From a virus: a DNA stretch of 29,409 bases. The position numbers and the translations under genes are program-made. The notes beneath the pieces were generated by a model. It did not search any database. It saw only the letters and a program-made list of their open reading frames with translations, and had not been told where the DNA came from. Below are positions 13,464 to 21,275 of the stretch, piece after piece (position 1 is the first letter of the stretch; each line of letters opens with the position of its first letter). The stretch covers positions 1 to 29,409 of the IMG/VR virus record IMGVR_UViG_3300034198_027423, one strand, 5' to 3'.

Positions 13464-15098
13464 TTATTTGCCCTGAGTGATGTTGGGTACTTTGCTCCAA
13501 ACAAATACATCATGTCCACAATCCCACAAACGGGTGTATCCATTGTTTAACATATTGGCTGCTTCGGATAGAGAACTATCAAAAATGGGCAGTGATTTTT
13601 TTAATTTGTGTTTCTGAAATTTCTGCCGGTTGAACACATCGGTATAGTTTTTTGTATATTTGTAGCCAGGTTTACTAGTACCCATATGAGTAAATCCCAA
13701 GATGGCATACATTTTCCCAGTTGAATGCATTTTGTCAGAAAAGGATACTATTGATTCGGGACTGTGATGCTCCAAGAAATTTTTGAATAATTTACTAGCT
13801 CCTCCTACTACAGTAGTATTTATTTTATTTGCGAACCGCAACAATTCCCATTGATACTTTGAAGTGAAGCGATTAGAGCCAAAAGACATGACAGAAACTA
13901 GTTCCCCAGCAAAATATAACCCCAGGTTCACTGCTGCTTGGTATGTTCTACCTTGTAAATGGTTATTTTTAAAAAATACGGCAGCATCTGGTTGACTGAT
14001 CTCTTTGATTTGGGTTTTTCTAGCTGGTATCTTCACCGAGACATGGTTCACTCGACTGGCAATCATAGACTTCATAATGTCATTTTTTTGATACCAATCA
14101 TGCTCCCAGATATGGACGAGAGTAATGTTGTTTTCCCTACACCTAGCTGTTTTGGATAAGTGATATTTGTTGCCTCTACCCAACAATTCAGTGTGCCAGT
14201 ATGTACCATTACACTCGAATGCTAGACTCAATTTGGGTAACAAAATGTCTAATTGTTTGTCTTTCAATATAGTCCAATCATTCGTCAAAACCTCATCCGG
14301 GTACAAAGATGAAATGAAGGCAGTGACTTCTACCTCAAATGAACTAGAGACCCTATGCGTTAGTTTGATACCAAGAAAGTTTACTTTGTCGTATATAGGT
14401 TTAACTGAGATATCATATTTTTTAGAAAGGTCAATCACTGAAAAACTATCTAATTCTGTTTTAAAAAACTCATCGTCCTCTAAGAAATGGATTGCCTCCG
14501 GTGAATAATTTTTTTGCGCTGGATTGCTCACACCATATTTTTCTAAGCATGTACCTTTAATCCGATCTGCGATTTCTTGTACCTTGGCGGGGTTATCTAC
14601 ACCATATCGTTCAGTACAAGTATTCTTCATTTTAACTTGTATTTGCGGTGATTGTGCGGGATAATCAACATTAAATTTTCGTTGATTACTCTTTTTTGTC
14701 CGTTCCTTGTGCTCAGGTGTTTTGCTATAATGCTCAGTGCCGTATTTCTTTAAACTGGTAGATCGCATTTTGGATAGCCAATCAGCACGTTGGCTATGCC
14801 ATTCTACGCCATATAACTCTTTATTTTTTTCTTTTTTGGCAGCAACTGAATAGGTTGCGGTACAGGCATTGCTACAATATACTCGATATCTTCTATGATC
14901 ATCAGACCAAGATAAAGTAGAGCCACATGGACATTTTGGAATAGAACCCAACCCACTAATAGCATGACTCAATATTTGTCTTGGTTTTGATATTCCCAGT
15001 GATAATTTAATTTGTTGAAAAACATCAGCCAACACCGAAGATTCTAAGTCTTTGGGAGTAAGTCGTTTTAGGTTAGCTAATCTTAATAGTTCACTCAT
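13464..15098 (-). CDS. Second free-standing homing endonuclease, Vsr/EDxHD-like
   Basis: 544 residues, paralogous along its whole length to the product of 3178-4905. A zinc module has CPC (C56, C58) plus C75 and C79. KYG-type repeats follow (~95-195: LYGVEWHSQ, KKYGTEHYS, RYGVDNPAK, KYGVSNPAQ), then the nuclease core with SSSFEVEV (E255, E257), LDILLP (D284), FECNGTYWHTE (E295, H302), H313 and WEHDW (E332, H333, D334). The C-terminal domain has ARKTQIKEIS, LGLYFAGELVSVMSFG, VVGGASKLF and MYAILGF. All candidate catalytic residues look intact. It begins 3 bases after the gp55 stop codon (TGA TTA ATG) and precedes gp47, so it sits inside the replication/late-regulator operon next to the intein-bearing gene. 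That position suggests it targets this locus. The family assignment is from motif layout only. Confidence 0.8.
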   Translation of the reverse strand: MSELLRLANLKRLTPKDLESSVLADVFQQIKLSLGISKPRQILSHAISGLGSIPKCPCGSTLSWSDDHRRYRVYCSNACTATYSVAAKKEKNKELYGVEWHSQRADWLSKMRSTSLKKYGTEHYSKTPEHKERTKKSNQRKFNVDYPAQSPQIQVKMKNTCTERYGVDNPAKVQEIADRIKGTCLEKYGVSNPAQKNYSPEAIHFLEDDEFFKTELDSFSVIDLSKKYDISVKPIYDKVNFLGIKLTHRVSSSFEVEVTAFISSLYPDEVLTNDWTILKDKQLDILLPKLSLAFECNGTYWHTELLGRGNKYHLSKTARCRENNITLVHIWEHDWYQKNDIMKSMIASRVNHVSVKIPARKTQIKEISQPDAAVFFKNNHLQGRTYQAAVNLGLYFAGELVSVMSFGSNRFTSKYQWELLRFANKINTTVVGGASKLFKNFLEHHSPESIVSFSDKMHSTGKMYAILGFTHMGTSKPGYKYTKNYTDVFNRQKFQKHKLKKSLPIFDSSLSEAANMLNNGYTRLWDCGHDVFVWSKVPNITQGK

Positions 15099-15101
15099 TA
15101 A

Positions 15102-16979
15102 TCACTCATCATATGTACCTGAACCCCCAGTACCTTGTCTAGACCACGAGGGAGCTAGGTTGTTCATTTCTAATATATCGTCACGAATGTTTTGATTTTT
15201 CTTTTCAGTATTTAGCACTCGACAAAAAGAATTAGTAATCGCCGCAGTGTAGTAGGCGAATGGATTAGCGCTCTTTGCCTCGTTAAAGCGTAACCCTACA
15301 TATGTAAGTTGAAGAATAGCGCTAGCCTTCATTTCGTCATTGTAGGTATTTCCTGTAAGGTAAATTTTACCATTTCGTTTCGCCATAAAACAACCAAATT
15401 CAGTTTCTGGGCACCAAACTTTTCCAACATATGGCTCAGTTGGTATGTTGGGGTGAGTAATTTTACCCAAGCCTGGATGGGATTTTCCAGAATTTTTACC
15501 GCCGTGAAGGTCAATGTATTCTCCGCGCGCGGTATTCCCTCGATCATGATATAAATTCACGTTATAATATTCGACTGACTTTCCATAATTTATACTATTT
15601 GTTACAGGCTCTGTGCTAGTCCTAATGCCAGACAAAGTACATAGAGCCTGAAACATTTCTATTCCAGATAGAGATTTCTCGGTATAACCGCGGCGCCCGC
15701 AACGTCGCCATCCGGCACCATCTATCATATTTTCTACCAGAAGAATCTTTTGCCCTTGTGACAGGGATAGAATAAATTCCATAGTCAGATTTTTATTAGG
15801 TATAAGTTTGGTAATATGTTGGCTGTCTGATTCCTCGATTCTGAAGGCGATGTTTTTATCTGCGACCTCAGTAAATTTTAGCTCCAGCCGCTGAAGGCAA
15901 TTTCTAATTCGGTCAGCCTTAACGCCAGGATTTTGGTATATGGTAATAGACTTAATCCCAGACTGATCCAGATCGTATTGCCCATTAGCGACAATCCATC
16001 CCACCAGTTCAACTAAATTATCTGAATAGATGGGCGATGGAGCATCAACGGAGTCTGCCATGATTATAACTTGGTCTGATTGCTTTAATAATTCAATTGG
16101 CACTAATCCGTTTTTAGTTACAATTTTGTGGCCTGGGGTGATCAGTGAATCAATTCCACGGGATGACAGCTTGAACATTTTACCAGAAAAGTCTCCTCGA
16201 TAAATTGATTTAACTGCGCTCCAGGCTAGATTAGTACCATTATAGCTTAATATAGTATGATTTGTGGTGATAGAATTAATATCGACCCAGCCAGTATCAG
16301 TCAATGCTTGAGTTTCGGCATCGACACAATACCCACGCCAATTATATTTCATGGCATATTTTTCACATAGCATCATGTACATTTTTGCTAGTTTATTAGT
16401 TATATTGCCATGGTCTTTTGAAAACTCGCCCGTCTCTAAATCGCCCAACCAATGTGACTTGCCAATACAATAGAAAGTATTATTATCATCAATTTTAAAA
16501 TGTTGGAATGGTGGGAAGTTGACTTTGACATGCACCATATCGTCTATTTCATCTCTAGTTGAAACATCTTCTAAATCTGAAAAGGCTTCGTCAGTATCAT
16601 TATCAAACTCAAAAATATCTTTCGCTGTTTTCTTTTTGGTAACTTTTCTTGGTTGTTTGGGTGCTACGGGAATATGATCCCATGTCATTATTCTGAATAC
16701 TAAATCAGTGACCGGAATATCATCTGCTGTTAGTTTTTGGTTGGTCTCTTGATTAATCCTGTTGGCCCTATTTTCTCTTGCTTCTAATAAAGTTTCAGAT
16801 TTCCCCGCATATTGAAGCCCCTTTTCAACTGGTTCTTGGGGCAAGTCCACGATAAAGTCATACCTATGCGAGGTAGAATCCACATATGAGCAATAAGTAT
16901 TTTTACTTTCGTGAATTTCTTTGAGTATATCTTTGTTATTCAAATAATTTTTTGGTTTACTTGGGGCTAATAATGACAT
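15102..16979 (-). CDS. 55: Late-transcription sigma factor gp55, interrupted by an intein
   Basis: 625 residues as translated. The N-extein starts KPKNYLNNKDILKEIHESK, matching T4 gp55 KYNYVNNKELLQAI. Just before the intein NKLAKMYMMLCEKYAMKYNWRGY matches the T4 segment ending in RFNFSGY. After the intein TYNDEMKASAILQL and NPFAYYTAAITNSFCRVLNTE match the conserved sigma region. The exteins add to 298 residues (217 + 81), against 185 in T4; an acidic and Lys-rich insertion (~50-190) accounts for the difference. gp55 directs host RNA polymerase, with sliding-clamp help, to TATAAATA-type late promoters. Start: AGGAAA 9 bases before the ATG at 16979. Upstream lie a perfect sigma-70 promoter and a late box, so expression should be early and then self-sustained. 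Activity requires protein splicing. Confidence 0.9.
   Translation of the reverse strand: MSLLAPSKPKNYLNNKDILKEIHESKNTYCSYVDSTSHRYDFIVDLPQEPVEKGLQYAGKSETLLEARENRANRINQETNQKLTADDIPVTDLVFRIMTWDHIPVAPKQPRKVTKKKTAKDIFEFDNDTDEAFSDLEDVSTRDEIDDMVHVKVNFPPFQHFKIDDNNTFYCIGKSHWLGDLETGEFSKDHGNITNKLAKMYMMLCEKYAMKYNWRGYCVDAETQALTDTGWVDINSITTNHTILSYNGTNLAWSAVKSIYRGDFSGKMFKLSSRGIDSLITPGHKIVTKNGLVPIELLKQSDQVIIMADSVDAPSPIYSDNLVELVGWIVANGQYDLDQSGIKSITIYQNPGVKADRIRNCLQRLELKFTEVADKNIAFRIEESDSQHITKLIPNKNLTMEFILSLSQGQKILLVENMIDGAGWRRCGRRGYTEKSLSGIEMFQALCTLSGIRTSTEPVTNSINYGKSVEYYNVNLYHDRGNTARGEYIDLHGGKNSGKSHPGLGKITHPNIPTEPYVGKVWCPETEFGCFMAKRNGKIYLTGNTYNDEMKASAILQLTYVGLRFNEAKSANPFAYYTAAITNSFCRVLNTEKKNQNIRDDILEMNNLAPSWSRQGTGGSGTYDE
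15348..16328 (-). mobile_element. Intein with degenerate LAGLIDADG endonuclease, inserted in gp55
   Basis: 327 residues, C218 to N544 of the gp55 reading frame. Block A: CVDAETQALTDTGW. Block B: LITPGHKIV (T281, H284). Block C: LVELVGWIVANGQ (~323-334). Block E: LVENMIDGAGWRR (~414-426). Block F: VWCPETEFGCFMAKRNG. Block G: KIYLTGN, followed by Thr as the +1 residue. The penultimate residue is Gly, not His, as in several phage inteins. The splicing residues look complete. In the endonuclease, the acid expected in ADG (block C) is Asn (ANG) and that in GDG (block E) is Ala (GAG), so cleavage is probably lost. Insertion is in the most conserved helix of gp55, between GY and TY, a typical intein choice. 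Confidence 0.9.
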
Positions 16980-17004
16980 GTGGTTTAGTTTCCTTTATGG
17001 TTAT

Positions 17005-17033
17005 ATTATACAATGATATACTACATTTGTCAA
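17005..17033 (-). promoter_or_regulatory. Perfect consensus sigma-70 promoter for gp55
   Basis: TTGACA (17028-17033), a spacer of exactly 17 bases, and TATAAT (17005-17010) on the minus strand. The start would fall near 16998, giving a ~19-base leader that contains AAAGGAAA before the gp55 ATG. A full consensus match in both hexamers with optimal spacing predicts strong expression by unmodified host polymerase. Confidence 0.9.
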
Positions 17034-17081
17034 TACTTAGGCGAATGACGGTTAAGGATGATTTTGGGTACTTTTTTAAAA

Positions 17082-17107
17082 GCTAAATACAGATAGTACT
17101 ATTTAGC
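17082..17107. promoter_or_regulatory. Second face-to-face late promoter pair
   Basis: The arms GCTAAATA and TATTTAGC are separated by 10 bases. The plus-strand box CTAAATAC predicts a start near 17095 and a 24-base leader for the gp48-like gene, with GGAAG before its ATG. The minus-strand box predicts a start near 17094 and a ~115-base leader for gp55 that runs across its sigma-70 promoter. Arrangement and box sequence parallel the palindrome at 7516-7538. Confidence 0.62.
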
Positions 17108-17118
17108 CGGAAGACTAC

Positions 17119-18648
17119 ATGACCCAACAAAGCGTCGATGAACTAAGAAAAGAAGCTGCCAATCAGCAAGGATTAGCCACGGCAGCCAAAGCTAAATTAG
17201 ACAAAGAAAAAATCACTTTACAACAGCAGCAAAGTGAATTGAGAAAAATTCAAAGTGATATTGTATCATTGGGTCAGGCTTCTCCAGGCGCCACGCCCTT
17301 GGGACAACAAGCAATTGCTAACTCTATCATAATGTTAGAGAAAAGAAAACTTGTGTTGACTCAAACTATTAGTCAAACCAATAATAAAATAAATTCACTG
17401 GCAACCGAAACCGTAAGTTATGAAAGCGCCGCCAATGAGTTAACACAGCAAGCAAATTCGATATTAGATAATGAGCTAACCCCACCCATTCCAGAACCAG
17501 TTCAAACGGCAACGGTAACCACAGTTGATCGTTCAGTAAGAGCAACTCCTGAAATTGGTAACCCAGATTTCGAAGTAGTAATTGATGGTCCCCTGCAACC
17601 CACCACAGTTGTAATACCAGACGATATAGAATTAGCGGCACCTGTAATAATACAAAATATTGCCAGCCCTTCCCCTAAATTTACAGATCCATATGGTCCT
17701 TCTAGAGACGAATTAAATAATTTAAATCCTGGATGGGAGGCGGGCGAGCTTGGCGACCAATATGTAAGTCCAGATTATATTCCTGGATTCATTCAGAATA
17801 AAAATACAAATCAAGGGCTATCATTAATTAGCAATCTCACTGGGGCCGCACAATCAGCACAGGACACGGCAAATAAAAATACACTGTCAGATTGGAGAGT
17901 TAGATTATCACTGGCCACGGAAAAAGGCGGATATTTATATAATTCGGCTGAACCAGGTATTCTAGCACCGCTTAAAAATACCAATGGCGTTATTTTCCCT
18001 TATGTCCCCACTATAAGTGTAAACTATACCGCTAGCTATGACTCGACTGATGTGGCGCACAGTAACTATAAAATATTCAGTTATAAACAAAGTGGAGTGG
18101 ATAGTATAAGTATAAATTGCGATTTTACCGCACAGGATACTGGAGAAGCAAATTATTTATTGGCAGTCATACACTTTTTTAGGTCAGTAACTAAAATGTT
18201 TTATGGTGCGGATCAAAATCCCAAGCCAGGAACTCCTCCCCCATTATGTTATCTGACTGGCATGGGAGCATTTCAATTTGATAAACATCCCTTAGTGATT
18301 ACCAATTTTAATTTTACCCTACCCGATGGAGTAGACTATATCAGAGCATCAAATTATGAAAAAACGATGCCACAACCTGGAGGGAGCCAAGCAAATAGCA
18401 ACTCTTCGGCCAGCAGTGTTAGATTACCCAATGTATTAAAAGCTGGTGGAATTCAAGGTCCCCCTCAATGGAAAACCGCAGTGGGTACAAATATTGAACC
18501 TACTTACGTTCCCACTAAAATGATGATACAATTACAAGCTTTACCTATAGTCACCCGAAATGATATAAGTAAGAATTTTAGTGTGCGAGATTACGCCTCT
18601 GGTAAAATATATCGTGGTAAAAATGGCAAGAATGGAGGAATTTGGTAA
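17119..18648 (+). CDS. 48: Baseplate tail tube cap/initiator (gp48-like)
   Basis: 509 residues. An N-terminal ~125-residue extension is coiled coil (Gln/Lys/Glu-rich, e.g. KLDKEKITLQQQQSELRKIQ). A Pro/Thr/Val linker follows, then the conserved domain from ~260: WRVRLSLATEKGGYLYNS, VIFPYVPTISVNYTASYD, HSNYKIFSYKQSGVDSI, HFFRSVTKMFYG and GAFQFDKHPLVITNFNFTLP. This is the pattern of marine T4-like gp48, related to gp54 and the tail tube fold, which caps the baseplate hub and nucleates the tail tube. T4 gp48 is 364 residues. It leads the plus-strand tail operon and is followed by gp53, as in marine T4-like phages. gp48 versus gp54 cannot be fully separated by eye. Confidence 0.8.
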   Translation: MTQQSVDELRKEAANQQGLATAAKAKLDKEKITLQQQQSELRKIQSDIVSLGQASPGATPLGQQAIANSIIMLEKRKLVLTQTISQTNNKINSLATETVSYESAANELTQQANSILDNELTPPIPEPVQTATVTTVDRSVRATPEIGNPDFEVVIDGPLQPTTVVIPDDIELAAPVIIQNIASPSPKFTDPYGPSRDELNNLNPGWEAGELGDQYVSPDYIPGFIQNKNTNQGLSLISNLTGAAQSAQDTANKNTLSDWRVRLSLATEKGGYLYNSAEPGILAPLKNTNGVIFPYVPTISVNYTASYDSTDVAHSNYKIFSYKQSGVDSISINCDFTAQDTGEANYLLAVIHFFRSVTKMFYGADQNPKPGTPPPLCYLTGMGAFQFDKHPLVITNFNFTLPDGVDYIRASNYEKTMPQPGGSQANSNSSASSVRLPNVLKAGGIQGPPQWKTAVGTNIEPTYVPTKMMIQLQALPIVTRNDISKNFSVRDYASGKIYRGKNGKNGGIW

Positions 18649-18959
18649 TGACATCAAATAAAATTTATGGATCTTCTAGTCCTTATCTTTATACAGAGAT
18701 AACAGCCGGTAAATACTTAGACATAATGACAAATAGACCAATACCCATGTTAGATTCTGATATCTATTGGGAAATTTCAAAAGTCCATGAATACCGGCCT
18801 GATTTGCTAGCATACGACTTATACAGCGACCCCAAATTATGGTGGGTATTTGCTCAACGAAATCCCAATAGATTGAAGGATCCATATTTTGATTTTGTAG
18901 CGGGGCTGGGAATATACATACCAAAACAAGATACATTAGTTAGAGCATTAGGACTATAA
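18648..18959 (+). CDS. 53: Baseplate wedge subunit gp53
   Basis: 103 residues from the ATG at 18648, which overlaps the upstream stop codon (TAATG) and has GGAGGA ~8 bases before it; a TTG at 18642 is the less likely alternative. The core WEISKVHEYRPDLLAYDLYS followed by DPKLWWVFAQRNPNRLKDP is characteristic of gp53. In T4, gp53 joins the wedges around the hub and clamps the inner baseplate. It is about half the length of T4 gp53 (196), so it represents the conserved LysM-like core. Translational coupling to gp48 is likely from the overlap. Confidence 0.9.
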   Translation: MTSNKIYGSSSPYLYTEITAGKYLDIMTNRPIPMLDSDIYWEISKVHEYRPDLLAYDLYSDPKLWWVFAQRNPNRLKDPYFDFVAGLGIYIPKQDTLVRALGL

Positions 18960-18960
18960 T

Positions 18961-21273
18961 ATGGCAACTGAACCCAATTTACCCGAAAGTGTAATTACTT
19001 CGGAACAAAACCGCCAATATATTAATTTAAATGGTGCAGATGAAGACCGTGTTCAACCGCCTAACCCGGGTAATAATTCTAGTAATAAATCAACTACGAT
19101 AGATGATAGACTACGCAACCCCTTGGGTAAATATTCAAGTTACACATATCAACTATCATTGTATATGATAAGTCCCGGTGCTTATAATGCCTTTGTGGAA
19201 TCAGGCAGGACCAATATAAATGCTATAGGGCCAGTTCAAACATTGAACTCAAGAAATACTCAACAGAATAATGGTGTTTATATCGTTGCTCAGAGTGGAG
19301 GGGTCAACAAAATTGAAAATCGGTCTCCTTATTTAGATTTAGACTATTTCATAGACGACTTGAGGATTAGGAGTATGCTGACTGGTCCCGCCACTAAGTC
19401 TGCAACCGGAGTTACTGAAATAAATTTCAAAATAATAGAACCTTATGGTTTCTCGTTGATTACCCAATTAAAATTGGCATCAGACACCATAAAAAAAACT
19501 AAGTCGGGCATTGCTGGATACAGTAGCCTTAATAATGCGATAAAACAGTTTTTTGTTTTGGGCATTAGGTTTATGGGATACGATTCTGAAGGAAATATAA
19601 TTAAGCCATCATCAGCTATTAATAGCACCGATGTCCCATCAAGTGAGTTGTATGAACAATTTTATGATATCCAACTTACTAAAATGAATTTTAAGTTAGA
19701 TGGTAGATCAACTGTATATAATATATCTGCCAATGTCATTAGCTCAAACGTGGGGTTTAGTATTAAACACGGTAGAATAGATAATAATGTTGAAATATCC
19801 GCAAGTAACGTAGATCAAGCTTTATCTAGTCTGATGAAAAATTTAACTAGTACAGCGAAAAACGCAAACATTGATAATACATACAGCGTAGCATTTATAG
19901 GTAATGGTGATGAGATCGAAACGTTACAAAAAGCGGAGTTTTATAGCGAAGCAGATATGAGTAAAATTAAATCAGCAATGTCTATATCAGAAAACATTGG
20001 GCAAGTAAATGAAGCGACGTCATTAACAAACGTACCTAACTTAGTGACCCGACAGTTCAAACTTAAAAATGATACTTCTATTTTACAGGCAATTGAAGAC
20101 ATTATTTCTCAAAGTAACTATTTGACTAATGCTCTTAGTGTGATTCGCAAGGCAAATTTACAAGCAAACCAAAATATAGGTAACGAGAATGAAGTCACCC
20201 AATTACAAAATACAGAGCTAAGTTGGTATCATATAAGTGCTGAAGTAAAAGTAAAAGAATTTGATGAGGCAAGGACTGATTATTCGTATGATATAAAATA
20301 TATTATAACTCCCTATAAAACCCCCGTAATTAGAGCAGCGTTTATACCAAAGACTACAAAATACTATGGACCTCGCAAACGGTATGATTATTATTTCACG
20401 GGGCAGAATAGTGAAATAATAAATTATGAACAAACCTTTAATAACACTTACTTTACGGTGCAAGATAAAAAGGATCCAGAAGCTAGTAATCAAAATACTG
20501 CTACCCAAGATGGGCAATCTACTGTGGCATTCAATAAAAGGCAGAATGAAAGTAGACCTGGCGATCCTAATGTTAACAGAGAAACCGCAAATGCAACCAG
20601 AACTTCTTTGTATGATCCTGCGGCAATAGCAACGGCTAAGATATCTATACTAGGGGATCCTGATTTTTTAATACAAGAAACACCAAATAGCGTATCAAAA
20701 GTATATAATCAATTTTATGGTCCAGGATCTACTATCAATGCCAGTGGTGGTCAAGTATTCGTTGAAATCTCGTTTAATGAGGCAAGGGATTATGATAATG
20801 CTACTGGATTGTTAGAGGTAAATGACAAAATATTGTTATGGGACTATCCCAAAGATGTAGCGGATAAGATAAAAGGTGTCGTATATTTAGTTACACAAGT
20901 AACAAGTAATTTTTCTAGAGGTAAGTTTACCCAAGACTTGGATTGTAATATTGCTACCTTGCCTATGAGAAGAGAATCCTTAGAAACAGCCGATAATCAA
21001 AACTCAGCAGAGGTTGCGCGATTGTCTAGATCTTCTACCACAGCTTCATCGCGCGTAGTGGTATCGCCAATTACTCCCGCAACACCCGCAGTTACACAAA
21101 CAACTACCGCTAGTACTAATCAACGAACAGTTCCAGCAAAAAGTAACACACAATTGACAGGCGACGCTATCAGAGCGTCAAGGCCAGTACCCACGACGTC
21201 TACTAACCCCAATCCAGTTAGGGACGATGACTCAGATAATAATCCGTTTGGAAACTACTGGACAGGAGCATAA
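18961..21273 (+). CDS. Probable central baseplate hub protein (gp27 analogue)
   Basis: 770 residues; no confident family by eye. Visible features: a disordered Asn/Pro-rich N-terminus (~1-50), a folded part with GKYSSYTYQLSLYMISPGAY and YIVAQSGGVN (~60-115), a repeat-free beta-rich middle, a basic segment PKTTKYYGPRKRYDYYFTGQ (~460-480), and a C-terminal domain with QVFVEISFNEARDYDNATGL, DKILLWDYPKDV and VYLVTQVTSNFSRGKFTQDL (~600-690). The latter V-x-x-V-x-x-x-F-x-x-G-x-[FY]-T pattern is typical of hub proteins of the gp27/VgrG/Mu gp44 type. The last ~90 residues are Thr/Ser/Pro-rich. It lies between gp53 and the gp5-like spike, where the hub that holds the spike is expected. AGGA precedes its ATG by 7 bases. 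Confidence 0.6.
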   Translation: MATEPNLPESVITSEQNRQYINLNGADEDRVQPPNPGNNSSNKSTTIDDRLRNPLGKYSSYTYQLSLYMISPGAYNAFVESGRTNINAIGPVQTLNSRNTQQNNGVYIVAQSGGVNKIENRSPYLDLDYFIDDLRIRSMLTGPATKSATGVTEINFKIIEPYGFSLITQLKLASDTIKKTKSGIAGYSSLNNAIKQFFVLGIRFMGYDSEGNIIKPSSAINSTDVPSSELYEQFYDIQLTKMNFKLDGRSTVYNISANVISSNVGFSIKHGRIDNNVEISASNVDQALSSLMKNLTSTAKNANIDNTYSVAFIGNGDEIETLQKAEFYSEADMSKIKSAMSISENIGQVNEATSLTNVPNLVTRQFKLKNDTSILQAIEDIISQSNYLTNALSVIRKANLQANQNIGNENEVTQLQNTELSWYHISAEVKVKEFDEARTDYSYDIKYIITPYKTPVIRAAFIPKTTKYYGPRKRYDYYFTGQNSEIINYEQTFNNTYFTVQDKKDPEASNQNTATQDGQSTVAFNKRQNESRPGDPNVNRETANATRTSLYDPAAIATAKISILGDPDFLIQETPNSVSKVYNQFYGPGSTINASGGQVFVEISFNEARDYDNATGLLEVNDKILLWDYPKDVADKIKGVVYLVTQVTSNFSRGKFTQDLDCNIATLPMRRESLETADNQNSAEVARLSRSSTTASSRVVVSPITPATPAVTQTTTASTNQRTVPAKSNTQLTGDAIRASRPVPTTSTNPNPVRDDDSDNNPFGNYWTGA

Positions 21274-21275
21274 TA

